DNA from: Acidobacteriota bacterium
GTDB taxonomy: Bacteria > Acidobacteriota > Thermoanaerobaculia > UBA5066
Assembly: GCA_030278895.1 (NCBI GenBank)
Contig: JARXKK010000002.1
Coordinates: 1 to 36,411 of the forward strand
DNA: 36,411 nucleotides
Reading direction: 5' to 3'
The notes beneath the pieces are model-generated. The model was not told the origin of the DNA, made no database searches, and saw only the letters and a list, made by a program, of their open reading frames with translations. How positions within the stretch are numbered: the stretch's first letter is position 1; each line of letters opens with the position of its first letter. Shown piece by piece: positions 25,774-33,474 of this stretch. The position numbers and the translations under genes are program-made.

Positions 25774-26585
25774 GCGCCTCCGGGGGAGGCCGCGAAGCCC
25801 GCCTCGAGCGCGCCGAATCCCCGCCGCCTCGCCCGCTCCACCGTGTCTTCCTGAACGATCGAAAGCGTCCCGTCCGGGGCTATTTCGGCGTGCTTCCGCT
25901 CTTCGAGCCACGCGGGAAGGACGTGCGTCACGGCGCCGCCGTCGGCCAGCGTCTTTCCGACGTGGAAGTGGCCGACGAGGAGGGCGTCGTATCCCGCGGC
26001 GCGCGCGACGCGGCCTTCCGCGAGCAGGGCGGCCTCGGGCAGAACCTTCTTGTGCCGGAAATTCGAGCGGTAGAGCCGCGCCTCCGTGCGCGACACGATC
26101 GCGCGCGCGAGAGCTCCGGGGATCAGCTTCAGGGCGCCGTGCGCAACGGGGTTCTTCGAGATCCGGCGCCAGAATCGGTACGGCAGGTCCGCGGTGTTCA
26201 CGCGATCGCCGTGGACGAACGCGTATCGCGTCGTCCCCACCCTGAGGCCGTCTGTCAGCGCCCAGGATGTAAAGGGTGCCGCGTAGGGCGAGCCGGCGAC
26301 GAAAAAATCGCGGTTCCCCTCCACGTACCGCAGCGAAAGACCGCGGGAAGAAACCTCTTTCAACCCCTGTAACGTTCGCGTGAGGAGGGGCGTCTCCAGC
26401 TTCGGGTCGCCGATGAAGTAGTGAAAAATGTCCCCGAGGAGGACCGCCGTGCCGAAACCGCGCCTCCGGACCCCCTCGAGCGCGACGAGGAAATCCTCGG
26501 CATCCTGTTCCACCTGCCCGAGATGCGCGTCGGCGAAGACGGCTACGCCGCCGTCGACGTCGAGGGGTTGTGGGAAGGCCGCCAC
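25770..26585 (-). CDS. LpxH-type UDP-2,3-diacylglucosamine diphosphatase (calcineurin-like)
   Basis: LpxH cleaves UDP-2,3-diacylglucosamine to lipid X in lipid A synthesis at the inner-membrane surface. The 271-residue protein carries the metallophosphatase metal ligands FADAHLG (D19, H21), LLGDIFHYF (D52), EGNRDFF (89-95, with Arg after Asn as in LpxH rather than the GNHE/D of generic phosphatases), FVHGDRVN, and LLVGHFHVGKT. Start GTG 26585 has no Shine-Dalgarno sequence, but TAAGAT lies 6 bases upstream. It overlaps aroA by 4 bases. The LpxH call rests on the GNRD motif, the length and the Kdo genes nearby; a related lipid phosphatase cannot be excluded. Confidence 0.82.
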   Translation of the reverse strand: MAAFPQPLDVDGGVAVFADAHLGQVEQDAEDFLVALEGVRRRGFGTAVLLGDIFHYFIGDPKLETPLLTRTLQGLKEVSSRGLSLRYVEGNRDFFVAGSPYAAPFTSWALTDGLRVGTTRYAFVHGDRVNTADLPYRFWRRISKNPVAHGALKLIPGALARAIVSRTEARLYRSNFRHKKVLPEAALLAEGRVARAAGYDALLVGHFHVGKTLADGGAVTHVLPAWLEERKHAEIAPDGTLSIVQEDTVERARRRGFGALEAGFAASPGGA

Positions 26586-26591
26586 GGTGAG

Positions 26592-26597
26592 ATCTTA
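26592..26597 (-). promoter_or_regulatory. Candidate -10 element for leaderless lpxH-aroA mRNA
   Basis: TAAGAT on the minus strand ends 6 bases before GTG 26585, with no Shine-Dalgarno sequence. No -35 match is visible at 16-18 bases further upstream. Confidence 0.4.
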
Positions 26598-26659
26598 CCG
26601 GCTCGAGTCACTTCGGGCACGCCCCTTGCTCAACATTCGGCCGGACTGGTGTCCCTTCC

Positions 26660-29650
26660 ATGAACGTCAATTCGCTCCTTCTCTCCGCTGCGGCCACCGC
26701 GCTCGCACTCGCGCCCGCTTCTGCGCGGGCCGCCGTGGTGTCGAAGGAGATCGCGGAGCACGTGAGGGCCGGGGAGACGCTGATTCCGGTCGTCGTCTCC
26801 CTCGGGACGACAGGAGCGACGGCGGGCTTCTCCGTCTCGCACCGCCTCGCGAACGTTTCCGTCGTCGCGGGCCGGGCGACTCCGGCCCAGATCGCCGCGC
26901 TCGCGCTTCGGCACGACGTCGTCCACGTCGGTTTCGACCGCCTCATCCACCCTGCGGGACAGATCGGAACGGCGCAGATAGGCGCGGACCGGCTGCTCGG
27001 CCTCGGCGTGACCGGGCGCGGCCGAAGCGTGGCGGTCGTGGACAGCGGAATCGACGTGGCGCATCCCGATCTCAAACCCGGCACGGGATCGGCCTGGCCG
27101 GGCTGGAATTTCGCCGACAACGACGACAACCTCGCGGACTGCAGCGGCCACGGGACCGAGGTGGCAGGCGTCATCGCGGGTCCGCAGGGTCTCGCACCGG
27201 AGGTCGGCCTCGTCGTCCTGAAGGTCTTCAGCCTGCGCGACGGCTGCCGCGCCGCACGCGCGTCCGACGTCCTCGCGTCCGTGGACTGGGCGATCTCGAA
27301 CCGCGACACGTGGAATGTCGAAGCGGTCAACCTCAGCCTCGCCGACGACTCCGCGCACCGCGCTTTCTGCGATACGGAGGACCCCGCCGGGGCAGCGACG
27401 TTCGCGGCCGCGCGCGCCGCGGGGCTCGCGGTCGTGGCGGCCGCCGGGAACGAAGGCAAGACGTCGGGCCTGCCTTGGCCCGCGTGTTTCTCGAACGTCG
27501 CCGCCGTGGGAATGGTGTACTCGGCGTCCTCCGGATCGGTCTCCTGGGGCGCGCCCGCTTCCTGCGAGGACGCCCTGTCCGGGCCGGACGTCGTCCCCTG
27601 CTCGAGCACGTCGGGCACGGGCCTTTCGATCCTCGCGCCCGGCGTCGGGTGGACGACGACCTCGGCGGGCGGTGGGCGCACCGCCATCTTCTCCGGCACG
27701 TCGGCCGCCGCGCCCGCCGCCACGGGCGCCGTGCTCCTCGCGCGTCAGGCCCGGCCGCTCGCCGATCCCGCTCTCGCGTTCGATCTCCTGCGCGCCACCG
27801 GCGTTCCCGTTCTCGACGGTCGGACGGGACGTTACACGCCGCGCCTCGATCTCTCCGCCGCCCTCGACGCCACGACGCCCGTCGGCTCCTGCGGCGGCAC
27901 CGCGATTCCGGACGGAACCGGCGAGCCGCTCGTCTGCGAGGCCGTCGTCTCCGCGCTCCTCGGCCGAGTCTCCACGGTGACCGTCGCGCTTTCGATCGAC
28001 CATCCCGATTCGACGCAGCTCGTCGTTTCACTGACGGGCCCGGACGGCACGAGCGTCCTCCTCATGAATCACGGTGGCCATCCCGGCGACGCTCTCCGTG
28101 AGGTCTTCGGGCGCACTCTCGATCCGCTCGCGCCCCTCTCGAACTTCGCGGGCAGGCCGGCCGCCGGCTCCTGGCGGCTCCGGGTGCTCGACGACACGGC
28201 CGGGGCCGGCGCCGGTCGGGTCGTCTCATGGGCGATCGTCATCGAGCCCGAGTCCACCCCCTCGGACATTCCCTTTCCGAGGGCCACCTCGTTGATCCCC
28301 ACGTCCGCACATCTGATGGGAAAGCTCGGCGCCTCCTTCACGACGGACGTCCGGCTGTTCAACACCGACCCCGTGAATTTCCGTCCGGTCGCTCTCCGAT
28401 TCCAGCCCGCCTCGGGCGGACCGGCGCGCACCGTGTCGCTCACGCTGCCGCCGCTCTCCACGCGAGCGCTCGACGACGTGCTCGGCAATACGTTTCGCAC
28501 GGAGGGTTACGGGCCGCTGTTCCTCTCGGCGAGCGGCTCCGTCGTCGCCGCGTCCCACACGGCGACGACGGCCGTCCGGGGCGGCGCATTCGGTCTCTCG
28601 ATCCCCGCATCGGCACCTTCCGCCGCGGGGGGCGCGGGAACGACCCTCACACTCGTCCCCGTCTTCGGGAACACGGGCTTTCGCGTCAACATCGGGCTCA
28701 CCGAGGTGACCGGGAGCGAGGCCTCCGCCGAAATCGTCGTCAAGGACGCGCACGGCGCCGTCCGCGCCGTCCTGCCGGAAAAGGTGCCCGCGGGAGGCCT
28801 CCTGCAGGTCAACGACATTTACACGGCCGCCGGCATCCCGCCGGCCGCTTCGGACCGTTTCGAGGTCCGCGTCCTCTCGGGAAGCGGCCGCGTCGCGGCC
28901 TTCGCGACGCCCGTCGACGACTCCTCGAACGACGGCGCATTCTCCGGGGCCGCCGTCGCCGCCGCCGATCTTCTGCTTCCGGCGGTGGCCCGGTCCGACG
29001 GCCGGCTCGGCGCGCGCTGGGTCACCGACCTCAAGCTCGCGAACGCGGGAGCCTCACCGGCGCGCGTCAAGGTCGCCTTCACCCCGGCGTCGGGCGGCGC
29101 CTTCTCCCCCGTCCTCGTGACGCTGGCCGGCGGCGAAACGCGTTTTCTCGACGATGCGCTCGGTCAGCTCTTCGCGCCCGCGGCCGACACCTCGGGCGCG
29201 CTGCGTCTCACCGCGCTCGACGGCGCCGCCCTCTTCGCGTCGAGCCGGACGTACACGCTCGACGGCGCGCGGAGCTACGGCGTCGCGATCGATCCCGCGC
29301 CCGGAGCGTCGGATGCCGTTCCCGGGCGCACACTCGCGCTCACGTTTCTTTCCGGCTCCGCGCGGGAACGCACGAACGTCGGCTTCGTGGAAACGGGAGG
29401 TCTCGTGACGCATCTGCGGGTCTCTCTCGTGACGGCGTCGGGCACCATCGTCGCCGTCCGCGCTCTCACGCTTTCCCCCAACGAGGCCGTCCAGTGGAAC
29501 GACGTCTTCGCGGAGATGCAGACGCCGCCGCTCGGACAAGCGTCGATGCTCGTCGACGTCGTCGACGGCGGCTCGGCGACGGCCTGGGCGACGCTCATCG
29601 ACAACCGGACGAACGACGGCAGCTACTTCGCGGCCACGCTCGTTCCCTGA
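26660..29650 (+). CDS. Secreted subtilisin-family serine protease with P domain and four C-terminal beta-sandwich repeats
   Basis: The 996-residue protein begins with a signal peptide (hydrophobic 5-20, ASARA-A cleavage near 24), then a short pro-region and a peptidase S8 domain (about 105-390) with D128 in VVDSG, H164 in GHGTEVAG, oxyanion N264 in AAGNEG and S348 in SGTSAAAP. Residues about 395-535 form a proprotein-convertase P domain (IDHPDSTQLVVSLTGPDGT; PAAGSWRLRVLDD). The rest has four domains of about 100 residues in an A-B-A-B order: A at about 545-650 and 770-880 (TTDVRLFNTD / VTDLKLANAG; LDDVLG / LDDALG), B at about 665-765 and 893-996 (VNIGLTEVTG / TNVGFVETGG; VNDIYTA / WNDVFAE). 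No anchor or sorting signal is seen. It probably acts in the periplasm or outside. It overlaps the convergent methyltransferase by 28 bases. Confidence 0.92.
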   Translation: MNVNSLLLSAAATALALAPASARAAVVSKEIAEHVRAGETLIPVVVSLGTTGATAGFSVSHRLANVSVVAGRATPAQIAALALRHDVVHVGFDRLIHPAGQIGTAQIGADRLLGLGVTGRGRSVAVVDSGIDVAHPDLKPGTGSAWPGWNFADNDDNLADCSGHGTEVAGVIAGPQGLAPEVGLVVLKVFSLRDGCRAARASDVLASVDWAISNRDTWNVEAVNLSLADDSAHRAFCDTEDPAGAATFAAARAAGLAVVAAAGNEGKTSGLPWPACFSNVAAVGMVYSASSGSVSWGAPASCEDALSGPDVVPCSSTSGTGLSILAPGVGWTTTSAGGGRTAIFSGTSAAAPAATGAVLLARQARPLADPALAFDLLRATGVPVLDGRTGRYTPRLDLSAALDATTPVGSCGGTAIPDGTGEPLVCEAVVSALLGRVSTVTVALSIDHPDSTQLVVSLTGPDGTSVLLMNHGGHPGDALREVFGRTLDPLAPLSNFAGRPAAGSWRLRVLDDTAGAGAGRVVSWAIVIEPESTPSDIPFPRATSLIPTSAHLMGKLGASFTTDVRLFNTDPVNFRPVALRFQPASGGPARTVSLTLPPLSTRALDDVLGNTFRTEGYGPLFLSASGSVVAASHTATTAVRGGAFGLSIPASAPSAAGGAGTTLTLVPVFGNTGFRVNIGLTEVTGSEASAEIVVKDAHGAVRAVLPEKVPAGGLLQVNDIYTAAGIPPAASDRFEVRVLSGSGRVAAFATPVDDSSNDGAFSGAAVAAADLLLPAVARSDGRLGARWVTDLKLANAGASPARVKVAFTPASGGAFSPVLVTLAGGETRFLDDALGQLFAPAADTSGALRLTALDGAALFASSRTYTLDGARSYGVAIDPAPGASDAVPGRTLALTFLSGSARERTNVGFVETGGLVTHLRVSLVTASGTIVAVRALTLSPNEAVQWNDVFAEMQTPPLGQASMLVDVVDGGSATAWATLIDNRTNDGSYFAATLVP

Positions 29651-30396
29651 GCGGGCTTTTCGGCCAGGACGAACGCCGTCACGCCGAACGGCAGGCGCAC
29701 GTGTGCGGCGATCAGCTTGGCCTCAAGAAAGAGAATAAAGAAGAAGAAGTCTTCAAGTGGTTTGGGAGCCAGACTAAAGTCGGACGACGCCTCCTCGCGA
29801 GCGCGGCCGCGCGCCTTCGCTCCTGTCACCTTTCTAAGAATCCAAATAGGACCTGACAGAAAGAAGTTCGCGTAGCTCGTGCGGGCCACCGCGAGCCCCG
29901 CATTCTGAAGCAAATTTTTCAGGCTCTTTTCGGTGTAGCGCCGCAGGGCGCCGACGGCGACGTCGTGCGCGCCCGCAAACGCGTCGAACGCCGGGACCGA
30001 GAGCGCAAGTGCCCCCCGGGGCGCGAGAACGCGCGCGAGCTCGCGCGCGGCCCGCCCGTCGTCCGGCACCATGTAGAAGACGTCGCGCGAGAGCGCCGCC
30101 TCGAAGGTCCCCGCGGGAAACGGCAGCGCTTCGATCGAGGCGCACACAAGCGGGGCGGCCGCGCGGCGCCGCGCGAAGCCCAGGGCGCGCAGCGAGACGT
30201 CCACCCCCACCGCCGGACCCTCGGCCGTGAGATCCACGAGGTTACGGCCTGTCCCGCAACCCGCGTCGAGGGCGCGAGCGCCCGCCGCGCGCGCGAACAC
30301 GGCCGGCGCGAAGGCCCGCGTGACGCGCCGCATTCCCCGGTACCACCAGTAGGCGTCTTCGCAGGCGAACATGATTTCGTACTCGCGCGGGTTCAT
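29623..30396 (-). CDS. Class I SAM-dependent methyltransferase (glycan-cluster type)
   Basis: The 257-residue protein opens with MNPREYEIMFACEDAYWWYRG, a lead found in methyltransferases of glycan and polyprenol clusters, followed by motif I LDAGCGTGRN (43-52), VGVDVS, and the Methyltransf_11 block LPFPAGTFEAALSRDVFYMVPDDGRAARELARVLAPRGALALSVPAFDAF. The C-terminal third is basic and hydrophobic (PLEDFFFFILFLEAKLIAAH) and is encoded by locally AT-rich DNA with an inverted copy of the TTCTTAGAA motif. The last nine codons lie antisense to the end of the protease gene. Start ATG 30396 has no Shine-Dalgarno sequence. It is divergent from a PIG-V-like gene, repeating the arrangement at 21.6 kb. 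Confidence 0.87.
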   Translation of the reverse strand: MNPREYEIMFACEDAYWWYRGMRRVTRAFAPAVFARAAGARALDAGCGTGRNLVDLTAEGPAVGVDVSLRALGFARRRAAAPLVCASIEALPFPAGTFEAALSRDVFYMVPDDGRAARELARVLAPRGALALSVPAFDAFAGAHDVAVGALRRYTEKSLKNLLQNAGLAVARTSYANFFLSGPIWILRKVTGAKARGRAREEASSDFSLAPKPLEDFFFFILFLEAKLIAAHVRLPFGVTAFVLAEKPAQGTSVAAK

Positions 30397-30406
30397 GCGG
30401 GTGGTC

Positions 30407-30414
30407 CCTATAAT
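30407..30414. promoter_or_regulatory. Shared symmetric -10 element between divergent methyltransferase and mannosyltransferase genes
   Basis: CCTATAAT holds a consensus TATAAT on the plus strand (30409-30414), 10 bases before GTG 30425. Its reverse complement gives TATAGG/TTATAG on the minus strand, 10-11 bases before ATG 30396. The starts are 28 bases apart, so both promoters must overlap. No -35 match is seen on either side. Confidence 0.5.
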
Positions 30415-30424
30415 CCGCGCTGCC

Positions 30425-31570
30425 GTGACGACACGCCAGCGGGTATTCGGGCTGGGCCTTTCCTGGCTCGTGGGCGTCTGGATCGTCGCGGGGATCTCGA
30501 GCCGGGTCCTGCCCGGAATGTCGGCCGGGCGGCCCTGGAGCTACGACATCGCGAAACGGGTGACGCCTCTCACCCGCTGGGACTCCGGCTGGTACGTGAA
30601 CATCGCCGAGGCCGGCTACTGGGAACCGCCCACGCGTGTCGGGCAGGAGACGAACCACGCGTTCTTCCCGCTGTACCCGGCTCTCATCCGCGTCGTCGTG
30701 CGCACGACGGGCATCGAGACGTCACGCGCCGGGAACCTCGTCTCGGCCCTCGCCCTCCTCGGGGCGTTGCTTCTCTTCGCGGACTGGACGAAGCGTCACT
30801 ACGGAGAGGCGCGCGTCGTGCCCGCCGTCCTCGTCCTCCTTCTTTTTCCCACTTCCTTCTTCTTCGCGGCCGTCTATACCGAAGCGCTGCTTCTCGCGCT
30901 GTCGCTCTCGGCCGTTACGGCCTTCGAACGGCGCCGCCTCGCGCTCGGCGCGCTCGCGGGCCTCCTGGCCGGCCTCACGCGCATCTCGGGCCTCGTCCTC
31001 GCCCCGTATCTCGCCCTCGTGGCTTTCCGCGCCGAGCGCGACGCGGGGAGCGCGAGGGTGCGTGCCCTCGGGGCGGCCGCGCTGGCCGGAGCCTCGCCTC
31101 TCGCGGGCTTCGGCATCTTCTGTCTCTACTTCTGGAAGCGTTTCGGAGACCCGCTCCTCTTCGTCACGGCGCAGCACAACTGGAGCGGTGCGAGGAAGTC
31201 CATCCTCGACGGGCCGTCGCTGATCTGGAAGAGTCTGGTCGAGGACGTCCAGCGCGGGCGCATTCTCGGGGCCGCGCCGGCGCGGACTCTCGAAGGGGTC
31301 TATCTCCTTCTCTTTTTCGTCCTCGCCGTCGTCCTTCTCCGGCAGAGCCGCCGCGCCGAGGCGCTCTTCGTCTTTCTCACCGTCGCGATCGTTTTCGCAT
31401 CCGGCACGCTCGAGAGCGCCGGGCGCTACGTGCTGCCCGCGTTCCCGGCCTTCGCCGTCCTCGCCGGCCTGAACGCGCGCCGCGATTTCTTCCGGGCACT
31501 GCTCGTGCTCGCGGGTCTTGCACAGGTCGCTTACGTGTGGGCGTTCGTCCACTGGTACTGGGCCGGATGA
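30425..31570 (+). CDS. GPI-mannosyltransferase-like (PIG-V type) integral membrane protein
   Basis: The 381-residue protein is a paralogue of the one at 21.7 kb. It starts with a basic lead and first helix (TTRQRVFGLGLSWLVGVWIV), then the conserved lumen-type loop RWDSGWYVNIAEAGYW, NHAFFPLYPAL, LLLFPTSFFFAAVYTEALLL, LLAGLTRISGLVLAP and SAGRYVLPAFPAFAVLAGL. It has about nine membrane spans. GT-C enzymes of this type transfer a sugar from a polyprenol phosphate outside the cytoplasmic membrane. The frame is open to 30371, but that would overlap the divergent gene; GTG 30425 follows a TATAAT by 10 bases and begins the alignable region. It overlaps the lipoprotein gene (ATGA). Confidence 0.88.
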   Translation: MTTRQRVFGLGLSWLVGVWIVAGISSRVLPGMSAGRPWSYDIAKRVTPLTRWDSGWYVNIAEAGYWEPPTRVGQETNHAFFPLYPALIRVVVRTTGIETSRAGNLVSALALLGALLLFADWTKRHYGEARVVPAVLVLLLFPTSFFFAAVYTEALLLALSLSAVTAFERRRLALGALAGLLAGLTRISGLVLAPYLALVAFRAERDAGSARVRALGAAALAGASPLAGFGIFCLYFWKRFGDPLLFVTAQHNWSGARKSILDGPSLIWKSLVEDVQRGRILGAAPARTLEGVYLLLFFVLAVVLLRQSRRAEALFVFLTVAIVFASGTLESAGRYVLPAFPAFAVLAGLNARRDFFRALLVLAGLAQVAYVWAFVHWYWAG

Positions 31571-32361
31571 GCGGCCGCGCCCGCCCCCTCCTCGCGGTCC
31601 TTCTCGCGCTTCTCTCCGCCGGCTGCCGACGGGCGCCCGAGCCGTTCGGCGCCCACACCGCGTTTCTGCCCGTCGTCTTCTGGTCGCGCGCGCACGGCTT
31701 TCTTCCGTGGGCCGCCCGCATCACACTGACGGCTCCGGGCGGTGCGCCCGCGCTCGTGAAGCTGACGCGCTGGCCGCCGGACGCCGCCGATGCCGAAGAG
31801 GACGTGATCGTCGTGCCGGGCGGCACGTCGCGGCGCGTGCCGGTGCGGACCCCGCCTTCGACTCCGGCCTCGCTCTATTTCGAGAGTCGCTCTCCGTTTT
31901 CGGTGCGCGCTTCGATCGTGGATCGCCGCGGCCTCGTTTCTCCCCTCGACGTGCCCGTGCTCACGCGGGAGGACCTCGCGCTTCCCGGTGATTCACTCCT
32001 CGTCGGTCCCATCGTCTCGAACGACGCCGAGAGGGGCCACTTCGGATTCACGTTCCCCGGCGTGGACCAGGGAGCGGCTCCCTACCGCGTCCGCGTGCGT
32101 CTGACGGCGCCGGGCACCGGCACGCTCCTCCACGAGTCGAGCTTCGTCCTGACGGGACTCCCCCTGACCGTCGAAGACCCGTGGAAGCGCTTTTCCCTCC
32201 CGGCCGGGACCCCCTTCGACGTCACCGTCACGTTTCTCGGCGGTGTGAGGGGCCGGCCCGTGGCGACGGGCCTGTGGGTCTACGGGATCATCAGCGTCAG
32301 GGCCACGAGTACGCCGCGTTTCCTGGCGACCCGCGTCGTGCGCGCATCACCGCCGCACTGA
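31567..32361 (+). CDS. Predicted lipoprotein of unknown function
   Basis: The 264-residue protein has a lipoprotein signal: MSGRARPLLAVLLALLSAGC with the lipobox LSAGC (16-20), so C20 would be lipidated and the +2 residue is Arg. The remainder is beta-rich (ARITLTAPGGAPALVKLTRW, SASLYFESRSPF-like strands, RVRVRLTAPGTGTLLHESSF), consistent with one or two Ig-like sandwiches and weakly reminiscent of the repeats in the secreted protease. No catalytic motif is seen. It starts in an ATGA overlap with the mannosyltransferase gene, suggesting it could be a surface protein made with, or glycosylated by, that enzyme. This is inference. Its end overlaps convergent degT by 15 bases. Confidence 0.72.
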   Translation: MSGRARPLLAVLLALLSAGCRRAPEPFGAHTAFLPVVFWSRAHGFLPWAARITLTAPGGAPALVKLTRWPPDAADAEEDVIVVPGGTSRRVPVRTPPSTPASLYFESRSPFSVRASIVDRRGLVSPLDVPVLTREDLALPGDSLLVGPIVSNDAERGHFGFTFPGVDQGAAPYRVRVRLTAPGTGTLLHESSFVLTGLPLTVEDPWKRFSLPAGTPFDVTVTFLGGVRGRPVATGLWVYGIISVRATSTPRFLATRVVRASPPH

Positions 32362-33474
32362 GTCGCGCACGGCCTCGATGACGCGCTCGACTTCGTCGTC
32401 CGCGAGCTGCGGATAGAGAGGGAGCGAGACGACCTCCCGCATGGCCCGTTCGGTTTCCGGCAACGGGCCGCGCGGCAGCGCCGCGAAGGCCGGCTGCTCG
32501 TGAACGGCGCGCGGATAGTGGACGTCGGTGCCGATGCCTGCGGCCTCGAGCCGGCCGCGGAACGCATCGCGGTCGTCCACGCGCACGACGTACAGGTGCT
32601 GCGCGCCGGCTTCGCCGGCCCGCTGCGGCGGCGGCGCGCGCAGGGCGGGCACCAGGGAAGCCAGCGCCGCGTCGTAGCGCGCGGCGATCGCCCGGCGGCG
32701 CGCGTTCCAGGCCGCGAGCCGCCCGAGGCTCACGCGCAGACCCGCCGCCTGAACCTCGTCGAGCCGGCTGTTGAAACCCGCGACCTCCGCGTCGTTGCGC
32801 GTCGCGTATCCGTAGAGGCGAAGCTTCCTGATTCTCCCGGCGACCTCGGGCCGGGCCATCGTCACCGCGCCCCCGTCGCCGAGGGCACCGAGGTTCTTCG
32901 TCGGATAAAAGCTCCAGGCCGCGGCATCGCCGAAGGAGCCCGCGGGCCGGCCCGAGAGCGCGGCTCCGTGCGCCTGCGCGCAGTCCTCGACGACGAAAAG
33001 CCCGTTCGCCTTCGCGAAGGCGACGATCCCGTGCATGTCCGCCACTCGCCCGTACAGGTGGACAGGCACAATCGCCTTCGTGCGAGCGGTCAGGGCGCTC
33101 TCGAGCTGCGCCGACTCCATCGTGAGGCGCTCGGGTTCGACGTCCACGAATACCGGCGTCGCGCCGGCGCGCTGGACGCCGACGGCGGTGGGGGCGCACG
33201 TCATGGAAACCGTGAGCACCTCGTCGCCGGCTCCGACGCCGAGGCCGAGGAGCGCGAGTGTGATCGCGTCCGTGCCGCTGGCGCACGACACGGCGAACGG
33301 AGCTCCGCAGAAGGCCGCCCATTCGCGCTCGAACGCCGCGACCTCGTCTCCGAGAACGTAGCGGCCGCGACGCACGCACGCGAGAAGCGCTGCCTCGAGT
33401 GCCTCGCCTCCCTCCGCCGCCGCGCGGGCGAGATCGAGGTACGGCACGGCCGGGCGACCCACGGCCCCGTTCAT
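32347..33474 (-). CDS. DegT/DnrJ/EryC1-family sugar aminotransferase (PLP-dependent)
   Basis: The 375-residue protein has fold-type I PLP features of nucleotide-sugar aminotransferases: YVLGDEVAAFEREWA (39-53), CASGTDAITLALLGLGVGAGDEVLT (64-88), VPVHLYGRVADM (136-147), VVEDCAQAHGA (161-171, D164 contacts the pyridine nitrogen) and SFYPTKNLGALGDGGAV (188-204) with the Schiff-base K193. Such enzymes put an amino group on a keto sugar bound to a nucleotide in O-antigen or glycan synthesis. Start ATG 33474 overlaps the glycosyltransferase stop (ATGA), so the two are coupled. A longer frame upstream is a shadow of that gene. The sugar substrate is not readable. Confidence 0.93.
   Translation of the reverse strand: MNGAVGRPAVPYLDLARAAAEGGEALEAALLACVRRGRYVLGDEVAAFEREWAAFCGAPFAVSCASGTDAITLALLGLGVGAGDEVLTVSMTCAPTAVGVQRAGATPVFVDVEPERLTMESAQLESALTARTKAIVPVHLYGRVADMHGIVAFAKANGLFVVEDCAQAHGAALSGRPAGSFGDAAAWSFYPTKNLGALGDGGAVTMARPEVAGRIRKLRLYGYATRNDAEVAGFNSRLDEVQAAGLRVSLGRLAAWNARRRAIAARYDAALASLVPALRAPPPQRAGEAGAQHLYVVRVDDRDAFRGRLEAAGIGTDVHYPRAVHEQPAFAALPRGPLPETERAMREVVSLPLYPQLADDEVERVIEAVRDSVRR

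Noticed and set aside
30371-30424. N-terminal extension of the second PIG-V-like protein to 30371
   Set aside because: It would overlap the start of the divergent methyltransferase and include the TATAAT box; similarity to the paralogue begins after GTG 30425.
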